NCBI GenBank assembly: GCA_030248225.1
Contig: JASANE010017365.1
Coordinates: 1-64,000 of the forward strand
Direction of reading: 5' to 3'
Source of the DNA: Trileptium ribeirensis
Lineage: Eukaryota; Nematoda; Enoplea; Enoplida; Thoracostomopsidae
DNA length: 64,000 nt
Shown here piece by piece: positions 37,346-48,900 of this stretch (positions are counted from its first letter, which is position 1; each line of letters starts with the position of its first letter). Both the position numbers and the translations under genes were made by a program. Below the pieces are notes generated by a model. That model searched no databases. It was not told the origin of the DNA and saw only the letters and a list, made by a program, of their open reading frames with translations.

Positions 37346-40300
37346 AAGGTGAATGAACACAAACTGATGTTAATTAATAATTACGTGTGAAATTCTTTTC
37401 CTTGCTCAAATTGAGCATTGTGTGAATGACATTAGCGATGAGATATGATGACGGCGATGAATTTGTTTTACGGTAACACGTTACGCAAGTTTTTGAGTTG
37501 CTTGTCAGATAATAGGGCAAAACCCTCATTGGATGGATTGTGTCGTCTACTGTCCATATTGCAAACGAACGCAGTGGACTAACTGTGCAATGCCAGTATC
37601 TATGTCATTAAGATAATATTGAAGCTTTAGTCGTGTAGTCTTTAACCAGCTAATATTGCAAAGCGATAAACCAATACTGTGATTGAGATTATTTTATGCG
37701 TATATAAAATTTTCTACATATTTCTGTTCTGCTAATATTTGCGTTTCGTGCAATTTATGATGGCCTTAATTTTGGAAGGTTTAGTGTACTTAAGTACAAA
37801 ATTTTTCAGATTTTCATATTTTCCGCTGAGGACTGGTCAGATTGCAACACTTTGTAGTCTGAGTCATACAACATTTGACAACAGCTAACATTTCACAGTA
37901 TTAGCGATAATTACTTGAACATCTGTGCGATTTCTTCAGTTTAAAATGCAGAAGTTTGCAAGTTGGCCACTGGAAAAAACTTGAAACCTCTATTTCCCCC
38001 TTAAGCGTAAATCCCAACTTCGCCATTTTCCCCTTGACAATAGGACAAACGGCCTTGGTTAATGTCAAGAAGGGACCTGGGAAATCTCATTATTTCTAAT
38101 AGTTCGACAGCCGATATTCTCGAAAGTCAGCATTCTCCATCTTAGTTATCAAACAATAATATGATAATAATATGACAATATATGACAATACACCATATGA
38201 TTTTGTGTTGTTTATACACGTTTATACGCGACGGCTAATATTCCCTGATTTCAAAACTATGTAATTATATTTTGTTTTCATTTGCGTAACTGGCTTGTTT
38301 CCGCACCCATTAACCATTTTATTTACACTAATCACTGAACAGATCTTAAAATATTATAGTAACTATTTAAGATGTTCATAAAATAACGAAATGTCTTAAT
38401 GCTAATGTTACTCTGATAGTAACTTTCTACTATAAGCAATATATATTATATGCCTATACGAAATTGATATTCCTTTAACCCCTCATATTTTTTGCTTTTA
38501 TTCACATATGAATCTTTTTATATAAATTATGCGTTTGGAGAAAAAGTTTAAAAAAATATTTGTTGACGAACAACCAAGAACCGCAATTTCTACATTTTAC
38601 TCATAAATAGTTTTGTGAACATAAGGTCTTTTTTGTGAGTCGCCAGAATATTTTATATACAAAGATGTATAAATGATTTCACATGCAAACGAAATGTTTG
38701 TTGCATACTATGAAATGCTTCAGGAAACAACAAAATCAAATAAACAGTGAGTAATACCTTTAGTCTGTGTAAAATTTATGCCGCTATTTGATCGCGACAG
38801 CATAAGCTTCATGCAGTATAGTTATTTATTTTTTGTAAGTTTTATTAAATGTATCGCTACATAGTTTGTATGTTAGATAGTCGCTGAAAACTATACAAAA
38901 TCTAAACACTCGATGCACTCCTAACTTGTTTGTATAAGTTTCAAAACCGTCATTAAATTAAAGTAGCTAGACTGAACATACATTAATCTCATGGATACTT
39001 ATTTTTATCCTTTTGTATTTAACCACAACTAGGTATTGAAATTAGGTAATTTTCGCTGGCATAACATTTCCTATATTTTTTGGTTCAGAACGGAATTTAA
39101 AATTATACTTTCATCTACACATTCGTGTGGAATAAAGGATTCAAATCTTTTCCTAAACGCAAAATCATTTTTGGTGCTTATACGCAACTAATATCACCAC
39201 GTTATTGAATATATATTTATTTTACCGTAAATAAATAGGTGTAACAAAAATTATACAAGTATGGTTCAACAGATGCTATATTAGAAGCCAAGTTTTTTTA
39301 ATAAAAATTCTAGTCCAAAAAATGATTTGCTTTGGATTTTGAGTAACTACCTCTTTATTATAGAATTGAGCTTAACTCATTCCATGTATACTACCTTTAA
39401 TTAGATTAAGAACATAGTGCCGTTGCATGTTATTTTTTGTAAAACAATACCTATTTATTCTGAATTAAAATTTGCACGAACCCAGCATCATAACATACTC
39501 AACCCTTTCTTTTTTTAACTTTTACAATTTAGACATGTTTACATTCCGATTTCCACATGATAATGATACATTTATTAATAATTTTATCATAAAAATCATA
39601 TCCCTAATTTTGTAAATAGGCATTTCCATTAAGACATGATTACTTTATTGCTACTCATAAATTCTTTCAGGTTACATATCTTTAAAATTTTATATCCAAG
39701 AAAAATATATATATATTTTTTTTATAATCTGGTATATTTAACTTTGTAATTCCTAATTATTTTCTCAATATCTTTATTGAGTCAGAGATATAAGTATATG
39801 TTTCAAATATGATTGTAATAAAAATCGATTAACTATTATTATTATTTTTTGTTTTCAGATAAATCGACCATTTGAGAATGCCTAAAACAGTAGAACGTTA
39901 CAATAATATCATACAACTCCGCATTATCTCCACATAAGCTATCAGTTATATACTCTATTCCAAAGAAATGAAAACAAACTTTATTCATATATAGCATCTA
40001 CGTGTCACATAAAGTATCTTTGAAAGGCTATCTTATTCTTGTAATATCACAGTTGCCGTTAAGAATTTTTTTTAAATCAACCGCACTTTAAAGTTACTTA
40101 TTTCGGTTGCCGTAAAGTTTTATATATATATATATATGAATAGTACTACCGTGTCATTCATGCTTTCAAGTGACTAAAGACAGATACCTTATAATCATTT
40201 TCAAGTCATTATCCCAATTCAGACAATTAATTTAGCGGCATTTTGACGACCTGTTCAACTAAGTTATTCTGACGTGCTTAACGTGGTCGGTATTCTTTGT

Positions 40301-41104
40301 ATACAAGATTACTGAAATGCATACGACACAAAGGTAGTTCATATCTACCCATATAAGTTATATTATTTCATATACATATTTTTCTGGTGGAAACTTAAAC
40401 ATAAAGAATCAAATTCGTATAGGACGAACTAAGGAGTAGAAAATTTTGTAAAGTTTTTGCAGTCTAGAGTTATCTAGCAATGGGAACAAAATATCTGACT
40501 ATACATTCTCACTGAAAGTTATTTTCCTTTGCACATTCTAATTCAAGTCAAATTTATCTCAACTGTTTGATTTTTTGTGAATGTTAAGCGTATTGTCAAA
40601 CGACGTCTAAACATTTATAAAAATCGATCCTCTAGTGAATTTTAAATTCATCGAAACAATGCTTTGTGGCGACTTTTTCCTAATCATTAATTTATGGAGC
40701 TATACTAACAAATGCATGCCTTCCCAATCAATATATGCGCTTCCTACATATAATTAAATATTACAACACCTTATATTGAAATTCAATAACAATTCAAGAC
40801 TTACCCATATTGGAATACACATTAAATCCAAAACTATAAATTCCTTTCGCTGAATCTCGATCTGTAATACATAGACAGCAAAGCCATTTTTATTTAAAAA
40901 TATCATTTACAGTACATATTATTTTATATGTTTTGGTTTACTGAAAATAATTTGAGTGCAACAACTGTAGAATATTTTCCCCGATCTCCTTCCAAAACTA
41001 TATACATACCCAACTGAAATGTATATTTCAGATACATGTGTACTTACCAAAATGTCAAAACTGAATTCTTAAAGAATAATCTATAACATGAAAGATGCCG
41101 AATT
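37346..41104. other. AT-rich DNA, no gene found
   Basis: Long AT-rich stretch with a (TA)n run near 40,121-40,138 and ATATGACAATA repeats near 38,155-38,200. I saw no reading frame with a recognisable motif and no exon pattern. Confidence 0.45.
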
Positions 41105-41422
41105 TGACACTGAAGATGCCGCCGGCCCACAGGGACATAAATTCTCCCTGTGGGTCAACCTAGGGAAACCATGTACGCTGAAAGAAAAAAATAGGACCGT
41201 TGGGTTTGTATTACAAGCATTGTTTCGTTAGGTTATTGAGTTGAGCTTTTAAAATGAGATAGAAAATTTAACACTACAGTGCAGAGGCACAAAACACTGA
41301 ATTTGCATACACAAATGTGATTTGTAAAACCACATATTTTAGGGCTCATACGAGAAAAACACATTCTTTACCCCTTTTACACGGGATTATGCCCCCGAGA
41401 AGCATATACACCCAAGCAAAGT

Positions 41423-41457
41423 CGAACTGGATGGCCACTAAACCGGAGCCCAGTTCG
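41423..41457 (-). ncRNA. Twin stem-loop A, copy III
   Basis: Stem CGAACTGG/CCAGTTCG and loop ATGGCCACTAAACCGGAGC are identical to copy I. Confidence 0.6.
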
Positions 41458-41584
41458 CAAACAATTTATTGATAAAGTACAACATACTCAGTGTTCACGA
41501 AAATAGGTACAGGTTTGAGAGAATCTCTGGGTATTTTAAACCCTATTTTTTACCCAATTGAGCACAAGATGCACTGCATACACG

Positions 41585-41617
41585 CGGCTAGATGGCCACT
41601 AAACCGGAGCCTAGCCG
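41585..41617 (-). ncRNA. Twin stem-loop B, copy III
   Basis: Stem CGGCTAG/CTAGCCG with a loop identical to stem-loop A of the same copy. Confidence 0.6.
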
Positions 41618-41750
41618 AAGACAAACGGTTACGTGTATAAAGAACACATATCTAAAGGATACGACAGCAGAACACCAAGTCTAAGGTTTAAGATTTTTTA
41701 CTGAGGGCCAACAAAACACGAAAACAAAATAAGGTCTCCGATATGTCTAC

Positions 41751-42930
41751 TGGTCAGTGCTGGGTCGGTCTGACTGAGTAAACAAAGAGAAACTCACTCA
41801 GACTGGAACTCGCCCTACGGTGTAGGGGTTCCCCCGGTTCCTGGCACAGTGCGGACGGCAGGAGATACTTGTTTTTTCAAGTGTCTGGAGAACATCGTTA
41901 GTAATTTTGAAAGCGCTGTTCTCAGGTTCCCAACAAGCAGCAGCAAATTTCGGCAAAAAAATGAGCGTAGTCACCCGCCTATGACCAGCAGGACTAATCA
42001 CCTAAATAAAAAATTTTGAAAAATCTCTTTTAAAATATATGAATAATTTTTTGTAATTTATTTCCCAGGTTCCATTTTTTTTCTCACGTTTATAACCAGT
42101 AAAGGATTTTCTTTGGCCACCTCTTAGTATAATAGTTTTTATACCACTGTTTAATCTACTTATATTCACATTCATCATCTCCAAGCCTCCACTTGCACTA
42201 AATTTGGCTACACGTTAAAATCTTTGTCAACTTAATTCCATTTCATCGGCGGATCGGCAGATCTAACCCTATACAGATATTTTTTTGAAAGTTGACTGAA
42301 CACTCCACTTTTTGTGCATCCTCTGTAAAATAGTAAAATTTTTTAATGGATAACCCAATTCATATAATCTCAATTGCATTTTATATATTTATTAATTTTT
42401 TTTATAGATTAGAGAATTAAAAATTTTTTGAAGACATGTAGTTCTGCTATTATTTCTGAACATAGTTAATTGTGTTTAAAATTTTCCGAATATAGTCTAT
42501 TTAGTTAGAGTATTAGTAAAATTACAAATTTCATTTTTGATATGGCCTTTTAAATCTCCCATATTTATTATGGCTCTATTATTGCAGTTTTCTATTTTTT
42601 TGTCAAAAATTGGTAGCCTAGATAGGCGTTCATTCCTGTATGTATATTTTTTGAAGAGATAACTCCAACCGATAAATTCCATATATATTATTTAAATGTT
42701 AAATAAAGTATACGCTTACTTCGTCCCATCACAAACTATTCCGACTTGTGCCAAAACGGATTCCAAAAGCCATTTTCATCCATCGAGCTACATCAATTCT
42801 TTTTCAAAATCTCATCGGTTGATCCTAAAATCATCGAATAAGAGCTTAGTGGATTCTTCTTGACATGCCAGTTGTACATATATATTTGTTTACAAGGAAT
42901 GAGAACTAAAACACATAGACTGCAAGTTCT
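41751..42930 (-). other. Sequence between envelope and tail
   Basis: It holds three unrecognised short minus-strand frames (42,001-41,798; 42,184-42,002; 42,682-42,497). A GC-richer patch at 41,795-41,880 lies in the first. Nothing could be assigned. Confidence 0.3.
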
Positions 42931-42932
42931 AT

Positions 42933-44900
42933 CTAATTATCTAGTTCTATTTCATCATTACAATCTATTCGTTTTTGGGCACCATGTTTCTCCTGATATG
43001 TGATTTTGTCAGTTGGGTGGCGGGCTTTATTAACTGTTTGATCCATGACAATAGTAGGTCCAGTGGAAGCTGATCTGAAAAACTGTAAGAATAGCAAACA
43101 GAATAATATAATCTCTCCGGCAGCCAAAATAGCAACGTATATCGAGCTAGTTGTCTTTTGATTCTCAATTTGGAAAATTTTTCCCTCGACATAGTTTTGT
43201 AACGATAAATCCTCTGAAACGAAAATTTTATTTTTTTCGATAATATAATGCATGATTTTAGATTTTCTTTCAAATATTTTCCGACTGTTACTGAATTTGG
43301 AATACTAAGATTAAACTGTGACTCAATTTTCACAGATAGCGGGTTAAAATTAATCTGGTCAAAAATATGATTTTCCGAATAACTTTCATTATTATAAGTT
43401 AAAAATCCACAATCCTTTCTGCGAACCGGAAGAGTTATCTCGCCCAAGGTCATACCACATCTATATGGTAGAGAAATAATACACTGGGAGCATGATTTTA
43501 TTTTCCTTGGAACTTTTCCTTCACAAAATAATCGGCAATCTGAAGGTACCGCTGACATAACCAGAAGCCATCTGTTAGGCCAAAGGTTTGTATTGGGTTC
43601 CTATTGTTAGTATTGGGTTCCTATTGTTTGTATTAGGTTCCTATTGTTCCTAAATATCACAGACTTTTAGAGCGCTTGAATTTTCTAGAAATAACTCAAC
43701 CTCACAGACTTTACTTGTTTGTGGAACAAGCGGGAACACTGTAGGACATCGCAGAAATTTTGTGCCAATACAGTTGGTGATCTGTTCTCTTTTTAATAAC
43801 ACGAATTGTGAACCAACGTTATTAGTACCTAAAATATCATACCTAGGGCTCACCTGTAGGTATGTATCATTCCCCAAATCCAATTGACCATAGGTGAGTC
43901 CCCAGAGACTAAATTGCATATTTTCCCATACAATAGGAACCTTTAAGGCCACAATTATACTATCACTACTAGAGTACACTGCCTTAACCTCAGGCACCAT
44001 ATAATATTTACTCACATCCCTAGGATCATACATTAATTGAATACCACCTTGAGAAATTTTATCTCTAAGCGAGAGAAGGGACTCTTTTAAGCTTATAGGA
44101 GGAATTATATTAGGCGAACTGTATCGCTTTTCAAATTCCCTGATAGAATTTAATAAACTATACATGCCCTCAACTTGTTCCATCCACAAAAAGAAACTTT
44201 ATGACCACCGAATTAGGTCTGCATTAAAACTTAATTCCACGCAACCCAACTGCACCATTTGATTAAGAGCTAGGCCCAACGTACTAATAGACCTGAAACG
44301 TTTCTGTACCTCTCCTAGTTTCATCATTAAATCCGAAATTACATTAATCCGTTTATCTTCATTTTTAAACCCTTTTGCTACTAATTTAGACAGCGAGATT
44401 AAACGATCATTTACTCTTATGACTTCCGAATATGCACCACTTACTCTATCATTTAAGGAGTATAGGGCTCTCCTAACTTTGCTAGCTTCAGCTTCCGCTC
44501 CCAAATTACACCCACCGAATATTGATTCCACAAAGCATGCTAGCCCGCTTAATATACCCCTTTTATTTCGACGATTAAATTTCGGTTTTGTGAAAAGCTT
44601 TAGATTTTCACCTAAACCCTCTAATTTATTTCTAGCCTTTTTATAAGTTAAAATAAAAGCCTTATTCATGTCTGCGGACATATTACAAAATAGCTTTAAC
44701 AAAAATCCAATAGGTTCAGAAGTATTTTGGGAGCCTACATTAAAACACGAAGGGGATAATTCAGGGCTGTGAATACTAAGTTGCATAGGGATTACAATGT
44801 GATGTTCAATAAAATCCTGGGCGTTGTCTAGGGTTCCCTCCCGTTTAAAAACCACCGAAAAATGTTTGTTAATTTTTACAATCGTATTTGAAGGGTATAT
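42933..44900 (-). pseudogene. env: Retroelement envelope (baculovirus F / errantivirus type), broken
   Basis: The family product is a membrane fusion glycoprotein; this copy looks inactive. In order on the minus strand: a hydrophobic signal-like stretch just upstream (44,955-44,905), a basic furin-type site RNKR|G at about 44,558 followed by a hydrophobic segment with FGG (a fusion-peptide-like start of the second subunit), a long helical region, then a cysteine-bearing ectodomain, and a transmembrane segment at about 43,142-43,077 (AILAAGEIILFCLLFLQFF). The frame is interrupted by a stop TAA near 44,199, a shift around the 20-bp minisatellite at 43,589-43,650, and another shift near 43,255. 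The layout matches errantivirus envelopes. The family call is inference from architecture, not a database match. Confidence 0.6.
43589..43650. repeat. 20-bp minisatellite inside the envelope remnant
   Basis: Three units of about 20 bp (GTATTGGGTTCCTATTGTTA and variants). Its presence coincides with the change of reading frame between the two halves of the envelope ectodomain. Confidence 0.7.
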
Positions 44901-44904
44901 GTTA

Positions 44905-44963
44905 TTAGTGGCATAACCTGGAAGGAAACATATTAGAATATAATAAAGAATAAAATACTTACT
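44905..44963 (-). other. Signal-peptide-like segment or 45-nt intron
   Basis: Two readings compete. In the envelope frame the stretch encodes YFILYYILICFLPGYA, a good signal peptide. On the other hand GTAAGT at 44,962 and TTCCAG ending at 44,918 would form a 45-nt intron, the same length as the intron at 46,025-45,981. Splicing there would put the upstream frame (45,217-44,963) out of register with the envelope. Confidence 0.45.
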
Positions 44964-45217
44964 GATCGCAGGTCCCTCTCCCCATCCACATACATCTTTA
45001 TTTTTTTACGTAAACGCCCTTGCCATTCCGTACCCATACCTCGAGCATTTTTGTCATCATCAAATTCCAACGTTTCTCCGTCTGATTCGGTAATAGGATC
45101 CACTTCAGTATTTGTTTTTGACGTTGGCAAATCTCGTCCAAATCCTTGCGTTTTTGGAATATTATTGTTAGAATGATATGATAATTCATCGTCAACACTA
45201 TTGTTCACGTCCGCCAT
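44933..45217 (-). CDS. Short acidic reading frame upstream of env
   Basis: The ATG at 45,217 (context AGGATGG, a good start context) opens MADVNNSVDDELSYH, and the frame stays open to 44,933. It is rich in Asp, Glu, Asn and Ser and ends in a basic stretch GRLRKKIKMYVDGE. Upstream of the ATG the same frame continues into the last unit of the tandem array. It could be the C-terminal end of pol or a leader of the retroelement, or the end of the neighbouring FnIII gene. I recognise no domain. Either a run-through into a stop or splicing at 44,962 could end it. Confidence 0.35.
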   Translation of the reverse strand: MADVNNSVDDELSYHSNNNIPKTQGFGRDLPTSKTNTEVDPITESDGETLEFDDDKNARGMGTEWQGRLRKKIKMYVDGERDLRSVSILFFIIF

Positions 45218-45242
45218 CCTACCGTCTTTAAATAAGTCACAG

Positions 45243-45957
45243 CCATCTAAAATAAATAACCAGCTGGTAATAACGCCACAGCTTATTGAGTGTGCCCAGA
45301 TTGATCTTCGCTTAGTGACCATTGCAAAGTGCCAAATTTGATTCTATAGTTATCAGTTATCCGTCAAAAATAAATAACCAGCTGTAATAAAGCCACAGCT
45401 TATTGAGTGTGCCCAGATTGATCTTCGCTTAGTGACCATTGCAAAGTGCCAAATTTAATTGATTCTATCGTTATCAGTTATCCGTCAAAAATAAATAACC
45501 AGCTGGTAATAAAGCCACAGCTTATTGAGTGTGCCGAGATTGATCTTCGCTTAGTGACCATTGCAAAGTGCCAAATTTAATTGATTCTATAGTTATCAGT
45601 TATCCGTCAAAAATAAATAACCAGCTGGAATAAAGCCACAGCTTATTGAGTGTGCCCAGATTGATCTTCGCTTAGTGACCATTGCAAAGTGCCAAATTTA
45701 ATTGATTCTATAGTTATCAGTTATCCGTCAAAAAATAAATAACCAGCTGGTAATAAAGCCACAGCTTATTGAGTGTGCCCAGATTGATCTTCGCTTAGTG
45801 ACCATTGCAAAGTGCCAAATTTAATTGATTCTATAGTCACCAGTTATCCGTCAAAATAAATAACCAGCTGGTAATAACGCCACAGCTTATTGAGTGTGCC
45901 CAGATTTGATCTTCGCTTAGTGACCATTGCAAAGTGCCAAATTTGATTTTCTTATAG
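45243..45957 (-). repeat. Six-unit ~120-bp tandem array derived from an FnIII exon
   Basis: Six units of 117-122 bp, nearly identical, each containing the sequence for the end of candidate exon 12 (SLSEDQ, then SISCGVITSWLFI or its frameshifted version). The rightmost unit, contiguous with exon 12, has an intact frame. The other five lack one A in the SEDQ-IW junction, so the exon's frame is lost and hits a stop in each. Confidence 0.8.
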
Positions 45958-45980
45958 TTAGTTGTTAAGATACTTGAAGC
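45840..45980 (-). CDS. FnIII gene, candidate exon 12
   Basis: The acceptor GGTTACAG follows a 45-nt intron (GTATGT...ACAG) from exon 11, phase 0. It encodes 47 codons from ASSILTTNYK to SWLFILTDNW, then TGA. The second half is the template of the tandem array. The F-strand-like WAHSISCGVITSW fits completion of the FnIII domain begun in exon 11. Whether the TGA is the true end or array damage is unknown. Confidence 0.55.
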
Positions 45981-48900
45981 CTGTAACCATGCCAAACGGG
46001 CTATTTACAGGCAATTATAACATACCACAAAACCGTCCATTGGAACACCATAACACTGTGGCACTCCCCAAGCAATAGAAAAATTGTTTAACTGCACATC
46101 TTCCAGCCATATGATTGGGGGATTTAGTTTACCGCCTAGCGCTGCAGTAACCATCGGCGATCGTTTTGGATAGTCGGATCCCGACAGCATGATGCATTCG
46201 ATGCTGACAGCAACTAGACATCTTAAAAAAGCAGTAGAATTAAATCAAAATATGTTTTTCTAAAAAAGAACAAAATTTCTATTAAAAACTTATTTCCGTA
46301 CATGTTACAGCACAATCCATAATTGGCTGGTTCTGCCTGCGGCAGTATCGTTTGACACAATGTATATGAATGCTAATCGATTTTAGCATTCTTACCACCC
46401 CATGGGACGTAAGATTGGTAAGCCCACTTATTGATCAGTGTAGAAAATGGAATCATTCGTTCTTCTTACCAGTTGGTTTTATTCACAACATAATTTTTTA
46501 CCGTCCATACTGTATGTATTGAATATTGTAGAAAAAGAGAAAAACTGGATGCTACGCTGAGACCGTTTGGTTTCGCACGATTGATTTTAAGTGTTAGGGA
46601 GCCAGTAAATGATTCAGGTTTAAGCTCTCAGGTTCAGTTTAGGTGCTACAGATAGCTAATAAACTCGGTTGACTGAAACATGTCATTCATAAAATCCAAC
46701 GGTAATAGCATAAACATTTCTGTGAAAAGTTTTAAATGATAGTCAGAATCCAATGGAATATATACAGATATTGTACGCAAAACAACTATATTCTGATGAC
46801 GATGATGGTGAATACATTATGATCATATAATCATTTAATGATGTCCAATACATAAAACCAAGAGTGCATTAGGGAAGAGTATGACACTTCCCTGCACTCA
46901 CATATAAACCCGTGTTCCATGTCACGGGCGTTTTCGGCCTGACCCCCCCAGTTTCTGGGGGGTCGAGATGCCCTGACCCCCCCCGTTTCTGGGGGGGGGG
47001 GTCGGTCGGACCCCTCCCAGTTTCTGGGGGGGGGTCGGTCGGACCCCCCCAGTTTTGGGATTACTATTTTTGCTGCATAAGCGTTTGCTATTGCTAAATG
47101 TTAAAAACTTTGAAATAAATGTTTGCAATACTTATCAGGACACATGTCAGAACGGGTGCCAAGATCGCCGGGGGGCACCCTGTAATTTTTACAGCGGCCT
47201 TCTCATTTTATGGTGGCGGCACAGACACTTGTTCCATTGGGGGGGTCCGACCGACCCCCCCCCCAAAAAAAAACTGGGGGGTTCGACCGACCCCCCCCCC
47301 CCCAGAAACTGGGAGGGGTCCGACCGACCCCCCCCCAGAAACTGGGGGGGGGGGTTCAGGCCGAAAACGCCCGTGACATGGAACACGGGTTTATATGTGA
47401 GTGCAGGGAAGTGTCATACTCTTCCCTAATGCACTCTTGATAAAACTAAAGTCAAATTTATAACCGCTGGGTTGAAAAGCTTCAGTCACACCAAACATTA
47501 ATTAGCTGCTGCGTTTTACAGAAGTACCATAATTACGTATACCGAATTAGCCAAAGTTACACCTTAGCCACGGTGGCTAGAACCATACGATTAACGATTG
47601 TCTCCCACTAATGACGTCATTTTATTGCGAGTGCAAATCGAAATCTAACTTTGACTTTGGCGCTGTTTATAATATCAAAAACTGATTATATACACGAATT
47701 ACTTAGCTAGTGCCAGCTATTTTTTTATTATTTTTTAAATAAACGGCAGTTTCGACCCAGCGGTCACAGCGTAGCATGTAGTATCACTGTTATGGTGGGC
47801 AAAATGCATGAAGTGTATGCGCTTGGAGTATAGTTATAATTGTTGGACGAAGATGAAGCATGCTATCGTTCAGGAAAGTATTTTCATCAGCCGTTAATTT
47901 TCTACACGGCATGTACAAGTGAAGCTCGACGAATATTCAAATGGCAAAATCATTTTATTGACTAATATGGTGATAATGGGACCGTCGCCTTGTTTTTATG
48001 CATATATTATGACGCCTTTGTTCCAGAATATACACTGACCAGTAACAATCTGTAATAGTTTAACAGCAGAAAATTCCTCGCCACAGCAGCGTAAACGGGG
48101 AAATACCAATAGCGTTAAGGCCCAGAAGTGTGTGCGTTAGGGCAGGGGTTGCGTGCGTTATAAAGCATGCAATATGTCGCTCAGGCGTCTCAGGGTGATA
48201 GCCGGAGCTCAGTGGGAGGGGGAGATGATCTCAGGACAAGAAGGCCCGAGGGGAGGTTCTAGGGGGAGGGGTGCTAGAAAATTTGATCCCCTGAACGCAT
48301 GCTTCGGCATATATTCTTAAAACAATATCCACCATGTGCAGAAATAGTATATATACCTTTCTCAAAATGGTGCTAGCTGCGGCTGTTTGAAATGTCATTT
48401 ATCAGCTCCTAGTCAATTAACTAATATTCACAGGGTGGTCTTTAGAGCACTATTATCATGTTTGGTAATTTTTAGAAGGCTCAGTACTCGTGTGAATGCG
48501 TTACGACTGGCCCAACAGCATTTCTGTCGACAAGTATTTTAACAAAATCAATTTGGACCTTCGAAGAAACTCAGATCAGAGCAAAATGATAATTCTGAGA
48601 CACTATCTAGCTTAAACATCTAAGCTGAAGTTATACAAATTAAATTTCAAAAGGACACATTTTATAAAAGATTTACCTTTCTTTAGATATTGTTAAAATT
48701 TTTCCAGTACATTCAGCTGGAACCCTCGATATTGTTTCCATGGGCGCAGCGTAGTTTTCATTTTCGTCGCAGTGTACAGTTGAATAAGCGACAGTGAAAT
48801 GACTAATATCTTTAATGTTCGACGATGAAATCCATTCAACACAAATTTCATGCGACAGTGGCACTGACGACGACTTACAGCTTGGAATTGCTATAGGTTT

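Larger units (their letters stand above)
41105..41750 (-). other. 3' tail region of the envelope-bearing element (copy III)
   Basis: Aligns with 15,582-16,160 and 30,240-30,970. It has the terminal hairpin at 41,125-41,155 and both twin stem-loops with intact stems. It lies downstream (minus sense) of the envelope remnant, which ties the envelope to the same retroelement family. No LTR was found to its left. Confidence 0.6.

Noticed and set aside
42497..42682. Short Lys/Asn-rich minus frame between env and the tail
   Set aside because: No motif and no partner; AT-rich sequence gives such frames by chance.
46912..47440. Proline/glycine-rich frames in several phases
   Set aside because: They are translations of G/C runs and palindromes of the foldback MITE.
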